Shown here: in pieces, positions 22,801-36,160 of the stretch
Position numbering within the stretch: position 1 is the first letter of the stretch
Layout: every line of letters starts with the position of its first letter
From: Acanthosoma haemorrhoidale
Lineage: Eukaryota; Arthropoda; Insecta; Hemiptera; Acanthosomatidae
Reading direction: 5' to 3'
Assembly (NCBI GenBank): GCA_930367205.1
Contig: OV884011.1
Location: forward strand, 138,173,437-138,237,436
DNA length: 64,000 bases
Notes under the pieces: model-generated
What the model saw: only the letters and a program-made list of their open reading frames with translations
What the model was told of the DNA's origin: nothing
The model's database searches: none
Position numbers and translations under genes: made by a program

Positions 22801-25800
22801 TTTAAAATGTTGTTTTATATAACAAAAAACAAAAAGCGAAAACCATTTCTTCATTTCATGATTTGAAACACAACACTGTATTAACTACACGGCAACCAAT
22901 AGTAAATAAAAAAGAAAAGTAGACAAATTTCTAACAGTAACCTACAAATATTTCATATTATGTAATGTTATTATATTTAAAATAATCTAAAGGTTGTTAT
23001 CAAAGTATGCCGATATTGTGGGAGCAGGCTTCTTTTAGGAGATGCTTGATTATTAATAGTAAATTATTTGATTTCAAAGTTAAAAGAGTCAATGCGATGG
23101 TCGTGGAAAGACATTCCATTCCTTTTGTATGCAGTTAGGATGAATCTTTTTTTTATATTACTTTTTGAGAACAATAAAACTCATTTTAAACATTATTCAC
23201 TGTTGATTAGCCACAACAAACATAATATTATCAAGCAAAGTTTCAGCTTGATTTTATGTTATTGAGGTTTATTTTGTTTGCAAAGACGTTGCCGAAAGAT
23301 GGAGTGAGATCAGATGCAATATATATTTATTGAGATACAAATATAGAAATATTTAAAAAAATCTGTGATAGCGTGATAATATTTTTTATATTGGATAACA
23401 CTGCATAATAAACTTGACAGATCTTTCTTTGAAGTTTTTTTTCCTACTTTAGATCCTCTTTTTGATTAAAGATCGGAGAGCGATCAGGCACTCTCGTCGC
23501 AGCGAACGTGACTGAAAAAGTACCGCTCCATTATGGAAAGTGAGAATAAGGTAGTTCAGACGGAACGGAAATTCAACTTTCAGATATTCAGAAGGAGTCT
23601 GGAGAGTCAAATCAAATTATCTGCACCGAGGAGTCCCAAAAGCGAAAGTATCCCCTTATTCATATTAGCCAAGTACGGCCTAACAAGAAACCATTTTTGA
23701 ATGTCTAATTCTCTAATAAGGGAATTGTATGCCTTTTGTGCTTGGGGCCTGGGTCTGGGGAAACGTTGTTGAATTACGGGAAGTGTAGCGCTGATAGTAC
23801 TGTGCAATCATGAGCAACTTTGTGCTGGAAACTCAACATAATCCAAAAGCCAATAATTTATATAAATATATAATTCCGTATTTTTTAAAGTAAATAATAG
23901 ATAATATAATAATAAAGGTCTTCTCGGTGCATTTTGTGTTAAAAAAAAAATATGGTAAATGAATTCATTTCTCTCCCGAAACTAGAAGCGGTCGGCTCTT
24001 GATGGGATAGCCAGTCTTCCATCCCTTAGTAAGAATACCTGAGGGTGTAAATATTTGAAAAAACCCCAATGGTAAATGCTAATGAATTCATTCCTAATTA
24101 AATAAATTTACAAATGAGCTTTTCCATGGATTTCGGTAAAATATATATTTGGGCTTCAAAACTCCTTCTTACTTCTGTTTTCAGGATATTCTAAATTCAA
24201 ACATCTCATATACTCTACAAAATTTAAATCCCCACTTGTGCACATTTATAGGGAATTCCACTGATTATAAATTTTATTAAGCATATTTATAGTTATCTCC
24301 CATATGCATTGAAGCAAAGCGCTGGTTGTAAACTGGAAGCTGAAAACCCCGGGTTTATTCAGTTATTTATTATCTATAAATAAAATTTAGCTTTTTTAGA
24401 CGGAATTTAGCATTTTAGCTTAATCGCTGTAAAATATATTTCTTGTTCCTTACCCTATGCTTTATTTACCCTCAGAGTCAGTGGAATCGTGAATATGAAT
24501 CGATATTGTCATTTCAATCACCGTTCTAATGCGGTACGAGATTGCAAGAGGAAATATCAAATAAAGTCCGCTTCATTGGATTATTGGGGAACCCAATTTT
24601 GTTTTATTGATTTAATAAAAGGGAATCAAAGTCGCTTATCAATTTCTACAGTCACTAATGTAGGGTTATATGATTTTTTGGGGTATTGGGCACATGGTTC
24701 CCTTTAACCTTATCAATTATTTATTTAATAAAATGAAATGATTATGCAACATTGCTGGTTGTGTAGTTTTAAATTAAAGAAATGAACTGTTTATCCACAA
24801 AGTTACATATTTTGGCAAACCCCCTCCAGCTGTGAAACACTCATACACAGTGTATCAATACTCAACTAATATGACATATAGGAATTAGTCTAAATATAAT
24901 GAAAAAATGAAGTAGCATTATTGAGCGATAGATCGCTGAAGAATGAAGAACTGCTTTTATATTTTATCGATTTTTATGTTTTATTTTAATTGAGTAATAA
25001 ATATCTAGCGATGACTGATAGACAGCCAAATGCATAACTTTGAGGAGAGACATGACTTTTTATTTCTTGAAACTAAATTATACTCATTATACAATCTTGC
25101 ACAGAATCAGTGAACTATTTTCGAATAGGTCAAACCGTCTGCACTCCCTCCAACTACCCCATACCTGACCTGATCAAGACCAAACGACTATGTACATTGA
25201 TTAACTTGATGAAACTCTAACATATCTCTTTCATTAGCGAAAGACATTTTTTAATTCATTTACATTCAACGTTTTATCCGAATGTTTCATTAGGCAAAGC
25301 AGAGATATTTCTACATTCATTCCACGAATCCCATGGAAAACATCTCGATCATTGCGAAACTTTATCGATAACATCTTGCAATTAGGGGTCACAAATATTA
25401 TAGAAGACACATCACAGATCGTCAAAATGTCTTAATACATTTTAGATTATATATTAGTGCAGTAAATGTGTATTTTTTTAATACCTTTTATGTGACACTT
25501 CATGTTTCTAGCTTTAAAAGAGCTTCTCGCGCTGAATGCGAAAGAAAAGGGAGGGGCGGTAAGGCACGGACACGTCGTCAGATTGCCAATACTGATGGCC
25601 AACGAAGATGTGACACTTCGTGGAAAAATGCCCGGTACTTTGTGGTCCTCAGTCTTGAGGCTAGTTTAAAAATAATAATTTATTTTTATATGATACATGT
25701 TATTTGCGTTTTAATTTTTAATTTCAAGTAATCATAAGAACTGCCATTTGTATCGTATTCACAAGGTAACTCCAATAAATTTTTAGAGAAATGAAATTTT

Positions 25801-26759
25801 ACATAGAAGCCCTATTGAGGTGTTAAACACTTACACAAACCTATTAAAAAATGCATCACAAGTAATGTATATTCAACATTGTTTTGAGATATGATAATTT
25901 GCATGAAAGTTTTACTAAAACCCCAGAGTTACTAAAAGTTAAGAAAGTTACTACAACAAAAGCAACCTTAAGAAAATTAATTATGTATATTATAAAACAA
26001 TAACTTGAATGTAAAAAAAACTTATTTTCCAATCATATTAAGTAGGTCACAAAATAAAAGATCTCAAAGTCTTGGTTGATAATATTTATTACTTGTGGGG
26101 TCTTAGTAGAATATCATTGCAAAACCTCTTAAAAACTGCCCAACAAACAGTTTTCAGAACCGAAAGAAACCCTTAATTAATTGAAGCATCACAGTCAACT
26201 TGACTGTTTTCAAACAGTTTAATGAGATATGTTGTAAGCCGTTATGATAAACGAGAGCCATTCCATCCTAACATTCTAGTGAAAGTAGGATAAAAAAAAA
26301 AAAAAAAAAGATCGTAAAGAAACTATGAAAAGTCAGAAATATGCAAAGTAGAATTAGGCTGTAAAATTCGTCCATATGTATAAAAGCTGGATCCTGAAGC
26401 ACAGGTGCATCGTGTAGCAGCCAACGCCGTATCTAGCCGGCTTTTACTGTTTTAGTTTCTAAAATTGCCCCTTCCCATATTTTCTGAAAGTCCACTTACA
26501 TGCACCTGCTGTATGAACCTTCCTATTTTTATATGTTATTTTATAAAGCATTTCTTTACTATGTCCGGTGCAGTGCTTTTTAGGTTAAAATTTAGCTGGC
26601 AGCAGGAAACCATTTTAATGTCCGTTTAGTTAAATATCTATGTAAAAAATAAATCATGATACTTTCCTTCTTTCCTGAGTAATGTTATTTGGTTGAATTC
26701 ACTAGTGTTGTGAGGGCTAAATAAAATCTGGTTGTTAAAGGATTATTTATAAACAGTTT
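22801..26759. other. A/T-rich non-coding stretch, no gene seen
   Basis: Nearly 4 kb without recognisable genes. A 55-codon plus ORF at 23533-23700 (MESENKVVQ...) follows a G+C-richer patch, but no family is recognised. ORFs at 24489-24707 and 25468-25731 likewise carry no motif. A 17-18-base A run occurs near 26294. Confidence 0.45.
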
Positions 26760-27450
26760 CTATACAGTATATGTCGGGTCGTCACGAGGGGGGTGCCTAG
26801 TTACCCTAGCCCTAGTGACGAAGTGAGGGTTGATTAGGCTATGACCTAGACAATTGCTTCATGGCTGGTCTTACTACTGTACTATCTGACTCTATATTTG
26901 ATAGATATGTGCCCCGATAGTGCACTATGTTGAGGAGAAGAGGTATAGGGTAGGTATTGTAGGTAGTTTATGTGGTCTTGGAATGACCACGAATTCACAC
27001 TCGGAATCTGAGGGTAGGCGAAAACCGTCTGGATCCCTAAGGCAAGTGTGAACCGGAGAGAGGCAGACTGGATTGCCGTGGGAGACACTACTAGGTAAAG
27101 TTTGTAGGGCCACGGCAACCGTTTTCCGTGAGGGAGAGTTTAAAGTTGTGGAGTTAAAGTTAGAGTTGTGTGTGGAGAGGTGCTAGTTTTTGTGAGACGA
27201 AGGTGGAGAATCCCATTAGGAAAGTGTGGGGTCTGAGGAGGCCGGACTAAAACATAGCGAGGTTTAGGAAGAGAGATGTAGAGGTTTTCATAAATGAGAA
27301 AGCCAAACACCAGTGCAGCTGCAGGTACCAGTCAGAGAGCCGTAGTTAGAACGATTTACCGGCTAAAACTAGGGGATATATATAACCCCCAGTAACCAAT
27401 GATCTGGGATTTTATTCTGACCGACCAAACTGCAGGGTTACGGTGACGCT
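26760..27450 (-). repeat. LTR-like repeat, copy 2
   Basis: A G+C-rich block standing out from the A/T background. Positions 26919-27006 match copy 1 (6283-6365, opposite strand), including the GTGGTC...GACCAC hairpin at 26972-26990. Positions 27112-27303 match copy 3 (45091-45301, same orientation), sharing GCAACCG, GTGAGGGAGAG, GAGGTGCTAGTTTT, AGTGTGGGGTCTGA and ACATAGCGAGG. Read on the minus strand, a TATATATA box lies near 27378-27387, upstream of these blocks as in copies 1 and 3. This layout suits an LTR read right to left; ends and target duplication are not resolved. Confidence 0.5.
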
Positions 27451-27655
27451 TGCTTGTTCTAGACTGAGACCCACCCAGCCCCCTAGCCAATACCTGACTC
27501 TCCCTTCAAGGGCCTCTGACTAGTTTTTTGCAGCTGCGTCATTTATTGTTTACAATATTTTCACTGGTATGACTTATGGTTTGGTAATGTTATTTACGTT
27601 TGTTTAAATTAATTTGCAACATATTATAACCAATTTACAATATATATATATATAC

Positions 27656-27909
27656 TGTAATGTCTTTATAAGGCTTCTAACATTAATAAAACGGAACACA
27701 ATGTACTTAAATTCAACGATTTATTTGTTCACACGTTTATAGATACAGGATCAAAAAAACATTGAACAAACATGAGCAGGGAAGGTAACAACCCTGTTTC
27801 CCAACACCCCTAATCGATACATTCAACAATACAACAAATCGATATCACCTATACCACATATACAATAGAGTATAGGGTGATTTATCTTATGTAGTCAGCG
27901 GTCGCTACA
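27656..27909. other. Possible short solo LTR or other repeat end
   Basis: The segment starts TGTAATGTC and ends GCTACA on the plus strand (TG...CA type), and its last 43 bases resemble 433-473 of the window. AATAAA occurs in either orientation. No flanking target duplication was found and no internal coding region is attached, so this is tentative. It is preceded by a (TA)n run. Confidence 0.25.
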
Positions 27910-28810
27910 TTGACAAAAAAAAACAGTAGTGCAAATGGTACTGAAAAATTGAGATTTCTCACGTTTTCATTTACTAACTAAGATCTCAAAATAACTTTTC
28001 ATTAGTCACACAAAATGGACGCAAGCAAACAGTGCATAATGGTGCCTTTTTAAATATCATTTATTGCACGACCTATAGGTATAATCTTCCTATTAAACAA
28101 AGGAACGAGATTTTTCGAACCAAGCTTTGGTGTCATGTGGTTACTTGCTGCTAAAAATTGAGGTAACTCCCTTTCTGTAGAAGTTGTTGGGAAAACTGAT
28201 ACTCTATGTAGATTCGAGAACTGTATAGTTTTTGTCTGTACCTACTACGATAGCCGTCATTAAAATAATTTGATAAATCTCAAAATTGAAAGGTTTAAAT
28301 CTGTGCCTGATTGACTTCATTCAAATAAAAGCTGAAATTAAAATAACAGGAATTATAATAATTAAATCTAGAATTTTAATAACTGCACCTTAGAAAATTA
28401 GATATCATTTTTAATTCCTCAAGCTACACAAGCTACTATTTTAAAATTAAATTTTGTAATTTATCCCCTTGGTTAAGTTGGCAAATTAGAAGAAAGTTTT
28501 GTGAACAAAAAATAATAATCTTGTATATAATATCGTTTTAGGATATTTCTTTTTAAGTTTCAAAAAGATATTCAAGTTATTCTAAACAATTTTAATAAGC
28601 GCTGTATTTTCACCGGTATAATTTTGGTACAAACAAATAATGAGTAATTACTCCACAATCTCAGAGACTCACAACTCCTTGGTCCAAATTAAAAACATCT
28701 TTTAATATTGTTTTTGTTATGTAGTTTATTTAAATTCAAATTAATAACTGATGTAACAACATTTAGGCAATTTTATATGTTAGTGCTAGTTGTGAATTTA
28801 TTTATGTTTA
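27910..28810. other. A/T-rich non-coding stretch, no gene seen
   Basis: Nothing recognisable; no ORF of note on either strand. Confidence 0.45.
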
Positions 28811-29085
28811 CCTTCTGCAGCAAGTCCTGTATAGTATATCCATCCCTTTTCCTGTATCTGAGATAGTACGGTATTTAGGCTTCCATATCGACAGAAGGCT
28901 AACATGGAACCTTAACACGAGGCTAAAAAGACAAGAACTAAACAGGTGCTTTGCACAACTGAACTATCTCGAAGGACATCCCATTTCTCAATATAAAATA
29001 AATAACTATGAATGAGAACATTGATCACAGTAACTTATTACCAAATAAAAGGCAAATTGTAATTTTATCACAATAAAGATAATAT
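28811..29085 (+). mobile_element. J2 LINE fragment: RT thumb region joined to the 3' terminus
   Basis: The frame through 28836 reads SIPFPVSEIVRYLGFHIDRR and continues LTWNLNTRLKRQELNRCF to a stop at 29013-29015. YLGxxxDRRLTW is the hallmark of the region just after the polymerase core in jockey-type ORF2. Only about 65 codons remain. Immediately after, TATGAATGAGAAC...AGGCAAATTGTAATTTTATC matches the end of the J2 copies at 22.8 and 41 kb, so the rest of the ORF2 C-terminus has been deleted. Both ends are truncated. Confidence 0.75.
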
Positions 29086-30121
29086 TATATTTTTTAAACT
29101 ATTTTAACTGTTCAAAATAATCTTTATTACAATAAAAAAATTTAATCTCTTAGGTTCTTGAATTCATTAACTATTTTCTCTTCAATCCGGTTACTTTTCC
29201 TTATTCTATTTTACCATTCAATTAACAATGTTATCCTATGCTTTTATTAATCGTAATACGTAATTTTGGGTCGCAAATTAAGGAAAAATTGATGGTAAAC
29301 AGTTGAGTTAATTTTTAGATCCTCTGCTCCAAGACACAAAAGTTCGTTAGTTTGTCTTGATTCCCATCAGGACGGCTAATAAAGTTGAGACCATCAAGCT
29401 AAGCCCGCTTGGAGCCAGTTATCTGTGCCACGGTCCCACCTAACTTGCAACTTCTACCTTGAACACCCTTTCACTCCTCACCGCCGCTTCCTGAAGCTGA
29501 TTAATTCTATTTCATGTTCCTAGAAACTTGTAGCCGCAATAGATTTAGCAACATGAACAAAACTACATCTATATGAGAATAAATCCTGAACACTTTTTAG
29601 GTATTTTGAATTTGATCGTTTCCAGGGCACACAAGTCAAATTTCAATTAATATAATCTACTGCCAACTTTCAGAAACTTGAACAGGTGTGCACAACATGA
29701 CCCCGGCATTTCCACCTTCTCATTTTACGGATTTTGTCACTTCGTCTTAAGCTGATGATTTATATCATCGACTTTACTATCACGGAACAAGCAAATATCG
29801 TTCTAGCATCTCACATTTTACCTAAAAATGTTTTTAAGTTGATGCTTTGTACCAATAGATTGCTTCAAGCTTATACGCATAATAAGTTATTTAAAAGAAA
29901 AGAGAATATTTGCAAAAGCGAAACCAAGCCAGATTTCAACTCCCAAAGAAAAACTCGGCTTTCGATCAAAAGAGCAAATCCAGAAAAAAGAACAGTTGAG
30001 AGAGAAAGAGAGAGGGTAGCCAGAAAAGTTGCAGAAACTGCGTAAAGCAAAAAAAAAAAAAAAAAAAGCTAGTAAGGAAAAGTATATAGTAGTTAATAAA
30101 TTCAAAGTTTGTATCGTGTGA
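29086..30121. other. A/T-rich non-coding stretch with a purine-rich tail
   Basis: At 29738-29765 a short run (CTTCGTCTTAAGCTGATGAT) resembles the J1 SLRLKLMIY region and may be a LINE sliver. Downstream is an A/G-rich stretch (about 29890-30068) with a (GA)-rich segment and a run of about 22 A at 30047-30067, which together give a 103-codon ORF of low complexity. No gene is recognised. Confidence 0.4.
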
Positions 30122-32105
30122 CCTTGTGTATTCGTGATCTTGACCCCCAGTGTTGGTGCTTCGCATTAAAGTCCCCACCCACAAGGAAACGATGCCCAAT
30201 GGAGTCTAGAAAGGAGATGAATTGGGAATCACAAATGGATTTATTGGGAGGTCAGTACACTGATGCTAGAGTAAGGGGAAAAGTGAGGGTGGTGATTGAC
30301 ACTGCAGTGGACTAAAGGAAATCATGTGCTACCAAAGGAACTATGTGATGGGATATGGAGTTATGGACAATGACAGCGGTAGCTGCATGAGCTCTTCCAT
30401 CTGTGTGATCAGTTCATTAAGTCTGGTACTGTCGAACAGTAAATGGTCGTTTACTCGCAAGTCTTGTTCCAGTAATAAGAGCTACGTCGATTTTCTTGTC
30501 ATTGAGTAGTGCTGTCAGTTCGTTAGTATGGGTGCGAAAATCATTCGCATTCCAAAGGAGAATAGATAAAGAGGAACGATCCATTTATCGATTTCTTTAA
30601 CGGGGATAACAAAATTTAGACAAGATTTGTAAGAAGGGAAATAAGAGGGGTAATTAGGGTTCTGAACTCTGTAAGGAATGAGATTACTGGGCTAGTTAAA
30701 TCCGAAGAAGTTGTGAAATGTGTTGTTGAGGATGGGATTGAGTTTTCTAGTCGGCGGGATGAACGGCTGGGGAATATAAACTTGCGGACTAAAGGCGAAA
30801 GTGACCGAAGGCCTCAAATTTTTGGCTGGGGCGCTTTTTGAGCTACCTTTGGTTGGCTTCTCATCTTCTGGCCAACGACGTTGTTCGCTCCTGGACTTGA
30901 GGATTCTGTAAGTGCCATAGCCCTTTTAGTTGGCTGGATGGCCATGCTGGCAGAGCACGCGATTTCTGGGGCTTTTTGCACAATTTACTGCTGTGCTGCC
31001 CACTGCACTTTACACGCTTGGGAGGGTCGTGGCAGTACGAGTTTGTATGTCCATATGCCTGACAGTTATGGCACTGGACGATGTCGCGTTTGGGATACGG
31101 TTTTCGACCTGTATTTTAGTGTTATACTGGTGTGTTAGATCGTATATCTTCTTTATTCAAAGTGTTCGCTTGAGATCTACGAAGAACAATGGTAACGCCG
31201 TTTTGATTGATTCATCTTGTTGCCTATCCTCGCGTAACACGTTCGTTATATGGCGAACTTTGAATCGGAGAGCTGAGAGTTCGTCTTCAATTGCATTAGC
31301 TAGTTAAATGAGTTTACACAGATAGACTTTTTACAAGATTTTATTTCAAAAGTACAACGAAGTAACGGTTTAGTAAAAGTACTGTCTTACGTCTAGACAG
31401 GAAGAGAGAGTGTGACTGAGTAAGAGGGAGTGGGAATCTGGAAGAACTTACATAGGGAGAAGTGGAACGGCGTATTTCAGCAGGCGTGGGAAATTAGTTG
31501 AAATATTGCCTCACACGGGCGGTCGTCATCTGTGCCATTGGTCAGCAAAGGTAATTTATTGTTTCCAAAACAAGGCTAGGGTCAGTGATAAAATGGTGTT
31601 GTCTCAGCGGCTGACGTTGGTTTTTCATAATTAGCTGGTGTGGTCGGATGCCGGTTTTAGATCACTACTCATAGCGATCATTCTTGTTTTAGTTGATATG
31701 TATGTAAGTCAGCATTGGTTTCTTCCAAATATTTGATAATGGCCCGGTATGTATCGGGAGTGTCCGGAGAGATTTTAGTGTCCCGAGACCGATTGAGGCA
31801 CATATTTTCCCGTACCTACAATTTTACTCATTTGTGAGCATAGAAATTTAAAGTTTCTTATATTGCGGACAAATATTGCAGGCGGTTTGGGCTGTGTACT
31901 TCCATGTCCTTTGCTTGGATATTTTTCAACGCCTCAAAGGTGTTAGCGAGAAGAAAGGGGACTCTTCGATGGTTTTTTTTTACATGTGCAGGCCTGTGGC
32001 TGTATCTCTTCCCTTCCATCGACCTAGCGGCAGGTGAATAATTCCTACGTTCCTATTTGAACGTCTTGGTTTTTGCTTAGGAAGCGATGGAGTCGGAGTT
32101 GCCTG
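30122..32105 (-). mobile_element. J2 LINE, inverted partial copy (gag plus endonuclease N-terminal half)
   Basis: Reading right to left: gag homologous to ORF1 of the 19.4-kb copy (about 32105-30600), with an intact first zinc knuckle CHNCQAYGHTNSYC, a second knuckle whose first Cys is Arg (PKRVKCSGQH) and a third interrupted by a deletion and a stop. Then comes the endonuclease (about 30570-30122) with ILLWNAND, LITGTRL (the catalytic-type Glu is Gly) and GGDFNAKHQHWGSR. Homology stops at CGAATACAC. The reverse transcriptase and 3' end are absent. The 86- to 125-codon plus-strand ORFs at 30881-31307 are antisense shadows of gag. Inactive, but useful for reconstructing the history of the first copy. 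Confidence 0.8.
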
Positions 32106-35100
32106 CTGAGATAATTTTAGAGGTGAAGTACGGTCCAAAAACTGTAGTGTATGGTGTTGATGTGAAGAACGAAATCGAGACTTGTTTCAATATAATAGCG
32201 CATGTGCATAACTTAATGGCATTTAATAGATAGATATAATGAGATGAAGATCATCATGAAATAGATATGACATTAAAAAGAAAGTATGTTGATCTTCACC
32301 TTGGCGGATAAACGTCGGGTAGCTCAAACAATATTTTTTGACAGCATAATTTATCAGCCTTATATTTCCCATTTTTTATTGATTAATTATATTTATTAAC
32401 ATATAATAATAAAAATAGCCATTCCAATGTGATGGTGGAGGACAATGGCGAATATTTATGAACACGTTGGCCCGTGTAAACGATGCTTTTCGCGGAGGTT
32501 TAGTGAGGGACCCAGTAATTGGAAGGCTGTCACATAGCGGTTGCGTCAAAAATTTGATGAATGCCTACCATCCCACCGGTTATACCTAATAGCTCTCTCT
32601 TCCACATACCCTCATCGGGTCTCTATATTTCCTGATATTTTGTCAATGAAATTTAATGATAAAATTTTGAATTCATCAGCCATCTATATTGTGATGCTCC
32701 ACATTTTTTTAAAGTCATAAAATTTATAACGGATATGTAAGACGGCGGGTTATTGACGGATTTGATGTAGGAAGCTTACCAAACAACATAACTATTATTT
32801 TTAACTGGTAAAAGTAACAGTTACAGTTTTTTTTATAAGGATCGGTTTTTTTGGCTATAAATTTTTTTCATCCCTGATCACGAAACCGTTGTTGGATTTG
32901 GATAAAACTCGAATAGTTTGTGGACAAAAGGTTATTCTGAAAATAATTCTGGGAAAAAAATAAACATGGTTTATTTTTTTATTATTATAACAACAATATG
33001 AATTTGAACCATGAATATGAATTCAGGATTGCCTTAAAAATTATGTTTACTTTACCGCAGATTAACCCTTCCTGCCCTTTAGTTTTAAATATAATTCCAT
33101 TTATTGTATTTATTCAGTTTGATATTTAGTTTATTGTATACTAACCAAGAAAATAGCATCAACAGCGTCCCTAGTCCTCACAGGTCTATTGGCCTCCTTC
33201 GATCGAGACCAACATATCAATATGCACGGTTATTTCTTACTCTAGTCCTTACTAATCGATATAGTGAAGTCACACCTAGAAACTTGGCAAACGCTTACAA
33301 ACGTCGGAGATTTACCGGACCCAAAACCGGTGGATTTTATTAATAGTACGTCCACAAATATCTATCTCCAGCTTTAAAAAACATAACTGCCCCAAAACCA
33401 CGATTCAAACTGAGAAACAATTGAATAAGATATCACGGGTATCATCCGTGACACGAAGCGCCACATTACACAAATATGGTCTTTGGCATACTATTTATCT
33501 TTACCCAATACACCATCCATAGTTACATAATTGCCTTCTAAATATTCCAAACCACTGTGCAGTGACACATTGCGTGTGTGGGTAGTACTGTGTTGTTGGA
33601 GTGTTGGTAGTTGTTGACTCAAATTATATAATCACTAACTGTAAACCATTTTGTTGTGTTAATGTCAATATAGTTTCTGTTTTTGTGTGGTATGTGGTGA
33701 AAAATTACTCTAAAAAATGAAATTCAAAGACTGTTACATCTCAATCATCGAAAAGAAAGTATGTAAGTTAAAAGAAAATATGCTCACGGAAAACTGAGAG
33801 AATACTTACATATTCCACCCTGTGTAAACACTATGCTAAATTATTATAAGGCTAATTGAAAATGGTCATTGAGTGTGATCTAATGTTTAGAGGCCCGGAA
33901 TAGACGAACCGGAGGTTGCCTGTTCTGTAAGTGAAGGGCTCCTGATGGAATTGGAAGAAGACACATGAGTGGGTATATGCTGACGAGGGGATGACAGCTA
34001 CATAGCAGTGCCTGCATTAACATTAACATGGAGCCTGTCTTTGAACTCTGTGTCTTATCTACCGTGCATCCTTTGTTCGCATGTCTGTCTGTCTGCTTTT
34101 GTAGCCCACCTCACCTTCAGAGGACGTAAACACGCTAAACAGACCCTTTCAGCCACTAATTGGATCTTTTTTTGTAATTTTTAGAAGGCTAAATCAAATT
34201 GTGGTGGCGTGTATTTAAGTAAAATATTCGTAAATTTTATCTATCGTTCACATAGGTAGGTTTTGTTATTACCATATTTTTGGTATAATTCTTATGGGTT
34301 TCTTTATTTTGTTTTTTAAACAAGCGGCAGCCCACGTCTGTCTTCTCAGATATCACTATTTTACAACGAATATCAAGACAGTTACAATTTAGAAGATTAA
34401 AACATAAATATTAAAGAAATATCTATTGAAAAATAAAATTACGAATACAAAGATAAAGTAGTAAAACAATTTATATAAGAAATACAATGGCATATGCGTA
34501 AAATTTCACCAAAACTATGACGTATATGCCATTATATAGACAAGCGAACAGACTCGCTGTCATGTACAACATGCAGGACTTCTTAAACCGGAAGCAATTG
34601 AAATGGACACGATATATAACCAATATACCTCCATTATCAATAGTTTTTTTGGGGGGATCAATAAAAAATAATTTTTTTTTAAATATTACATTTAAAATAA
34701 AAATGATCGAAACCCCGATTAAAATATATATTTTGTTTCGTTTAACTATAATCACAAAAATTTATTACAACTCGTTTTCGTCGGATTCGCAACTTTAAGT
34801 CAACCAGTGTATTCCTTTTAGAACTATGATTTTTCTATAGGCCTTTCACCTAGTACCCTGAAGAAGCTAAAAATGAAAGCAACCAAATGAAAAAATATTG
34901 AAGCCTGACTCCTTTTAAATTAATTAATTACTGCTAAATAATATTAATTTTTGTCATATATAGGGTTTCAAATAACGTCCACATTAGTAATATACCTTGG
35001 GGGTTTAATGTACTACAATTACAAGAAGGCACTCGAATATTTTTAGCTACAATAATGAAACCCTTGATTGTGTGATTTTATGATCGAATTCGTGTTATGA

Positions 35101-36158
35101 AAGAATTGCAGCAAAAGTAATCCCGAACAAATAAAAATTGCTCTTCGTTAATTTTTTCCATGGCCTTTGAAGCGGTTCTTCCTATCTCTGTCTCTAGAAA
35201 TATGTTTAGCTGTGGCATTCCTTTTGATTGCCAATGTCTTTTAAATATAAATATTATATTTTAATAATTTGTTGAAAATGCATACTATAAAACACACAAC
35301 CAGTAAAAAATACTCGCTGGAAAGAATAAAACTAATTACATCATATTCTATCCATCTCGCGTAATGTTATGAATTACCCAGTAATTAAAGAATCAATAAT
35401 TGGTATTATTTTAACGCCTGTCAAAGCAATCAACACAAACATTTTTTATTAACCAACCAGCTGTAGATCTTGGGTGACACTGCTAATTCTCCGAAGATTA
35501 TAAGACAATAGGCAGCATTAAGTTATATAGGGAGAAACGGAACACCACCCTCCTGATAACTCTGAGTTTACATACATGAATAAATTACAGCCACCCCGGC
35601 ACAATTTCGATTTAAGCCGCCCCTAGACAGCAAATGTCTTTATACACTCAGGCCATTCATGATTAACAACAGCTAATAGACGTTTAAACATCCCCCTTCA
35701 ACATTTTTTGTGGTGTTTCGTCCACAAATAATTACTTCTATCTAAGTGTTAGTTATATTAATTTATTTATAAAGTATAATGGGTAACTAAACTTTGAAAA
35801 GTTAAGTCAAGTTATTTATCAATGTAGTATCCTTCCCTTCTGGGTGAGGGGGCAGTAAAGGCCCTCAAATTTCATCCATTTTCCCCCTTGTATTGTTGCA
35901 TTGTTTGCCGGCAAAAAAAAAAATCAATTCATGTCAATTAAGGCGTTCGTACCGGTTGTGAAATGATTTTATTGATATGTTTAATGATGTTTCACTAAAT
36001 TCCTACTTAATATGTACACTGATTAATTAGTGCCACTTCCTTTTATATGGTTTATGGTCTAGTTAGACTACTATAAAGTATAACTACTACTAGACAAACA
36101 TAGAAACGCCATGAAGGAATAAGGTGAGAGGAGAGAGGGTGATTCTTTTGTTCAAATA
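32106..36158. other. A/T-rich non-coding stretch, no gene seen
   Basis: Four kilobases without recognisable genes or repeats. Overlapping ORFs at 34471-34755 (-) and 34517-34798 (+) and one at 33104-33343 have no motif. Confidence 0.45.
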
Positions 36159-36160
36159 TA

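Noticed and set aside
23533..23700. 55-codon ORF after a G+C-richer patch
   Set aside because: No motif, no homology recognisable and no supporting promoter or splice context; kept only as a note.
27656..27909. Confident solo LTR
   Set aside because: TG...CA ends and poly(A)-like signals are present in both directions, but no target duplication or paired copy supports it; listed only as tentative.
29734..30045. 103-codon lysine/arginine-rich ORF
   Set aside because: Low-complexity A/G-rich sequence before a long A run; only the first few codons resemble LINE sequence.
30881..31307. Cysteine-rich plus-strand ORFs
   Set aside because: They are the antisense of the J2 gag zinc-knuckle region on the minus strand.
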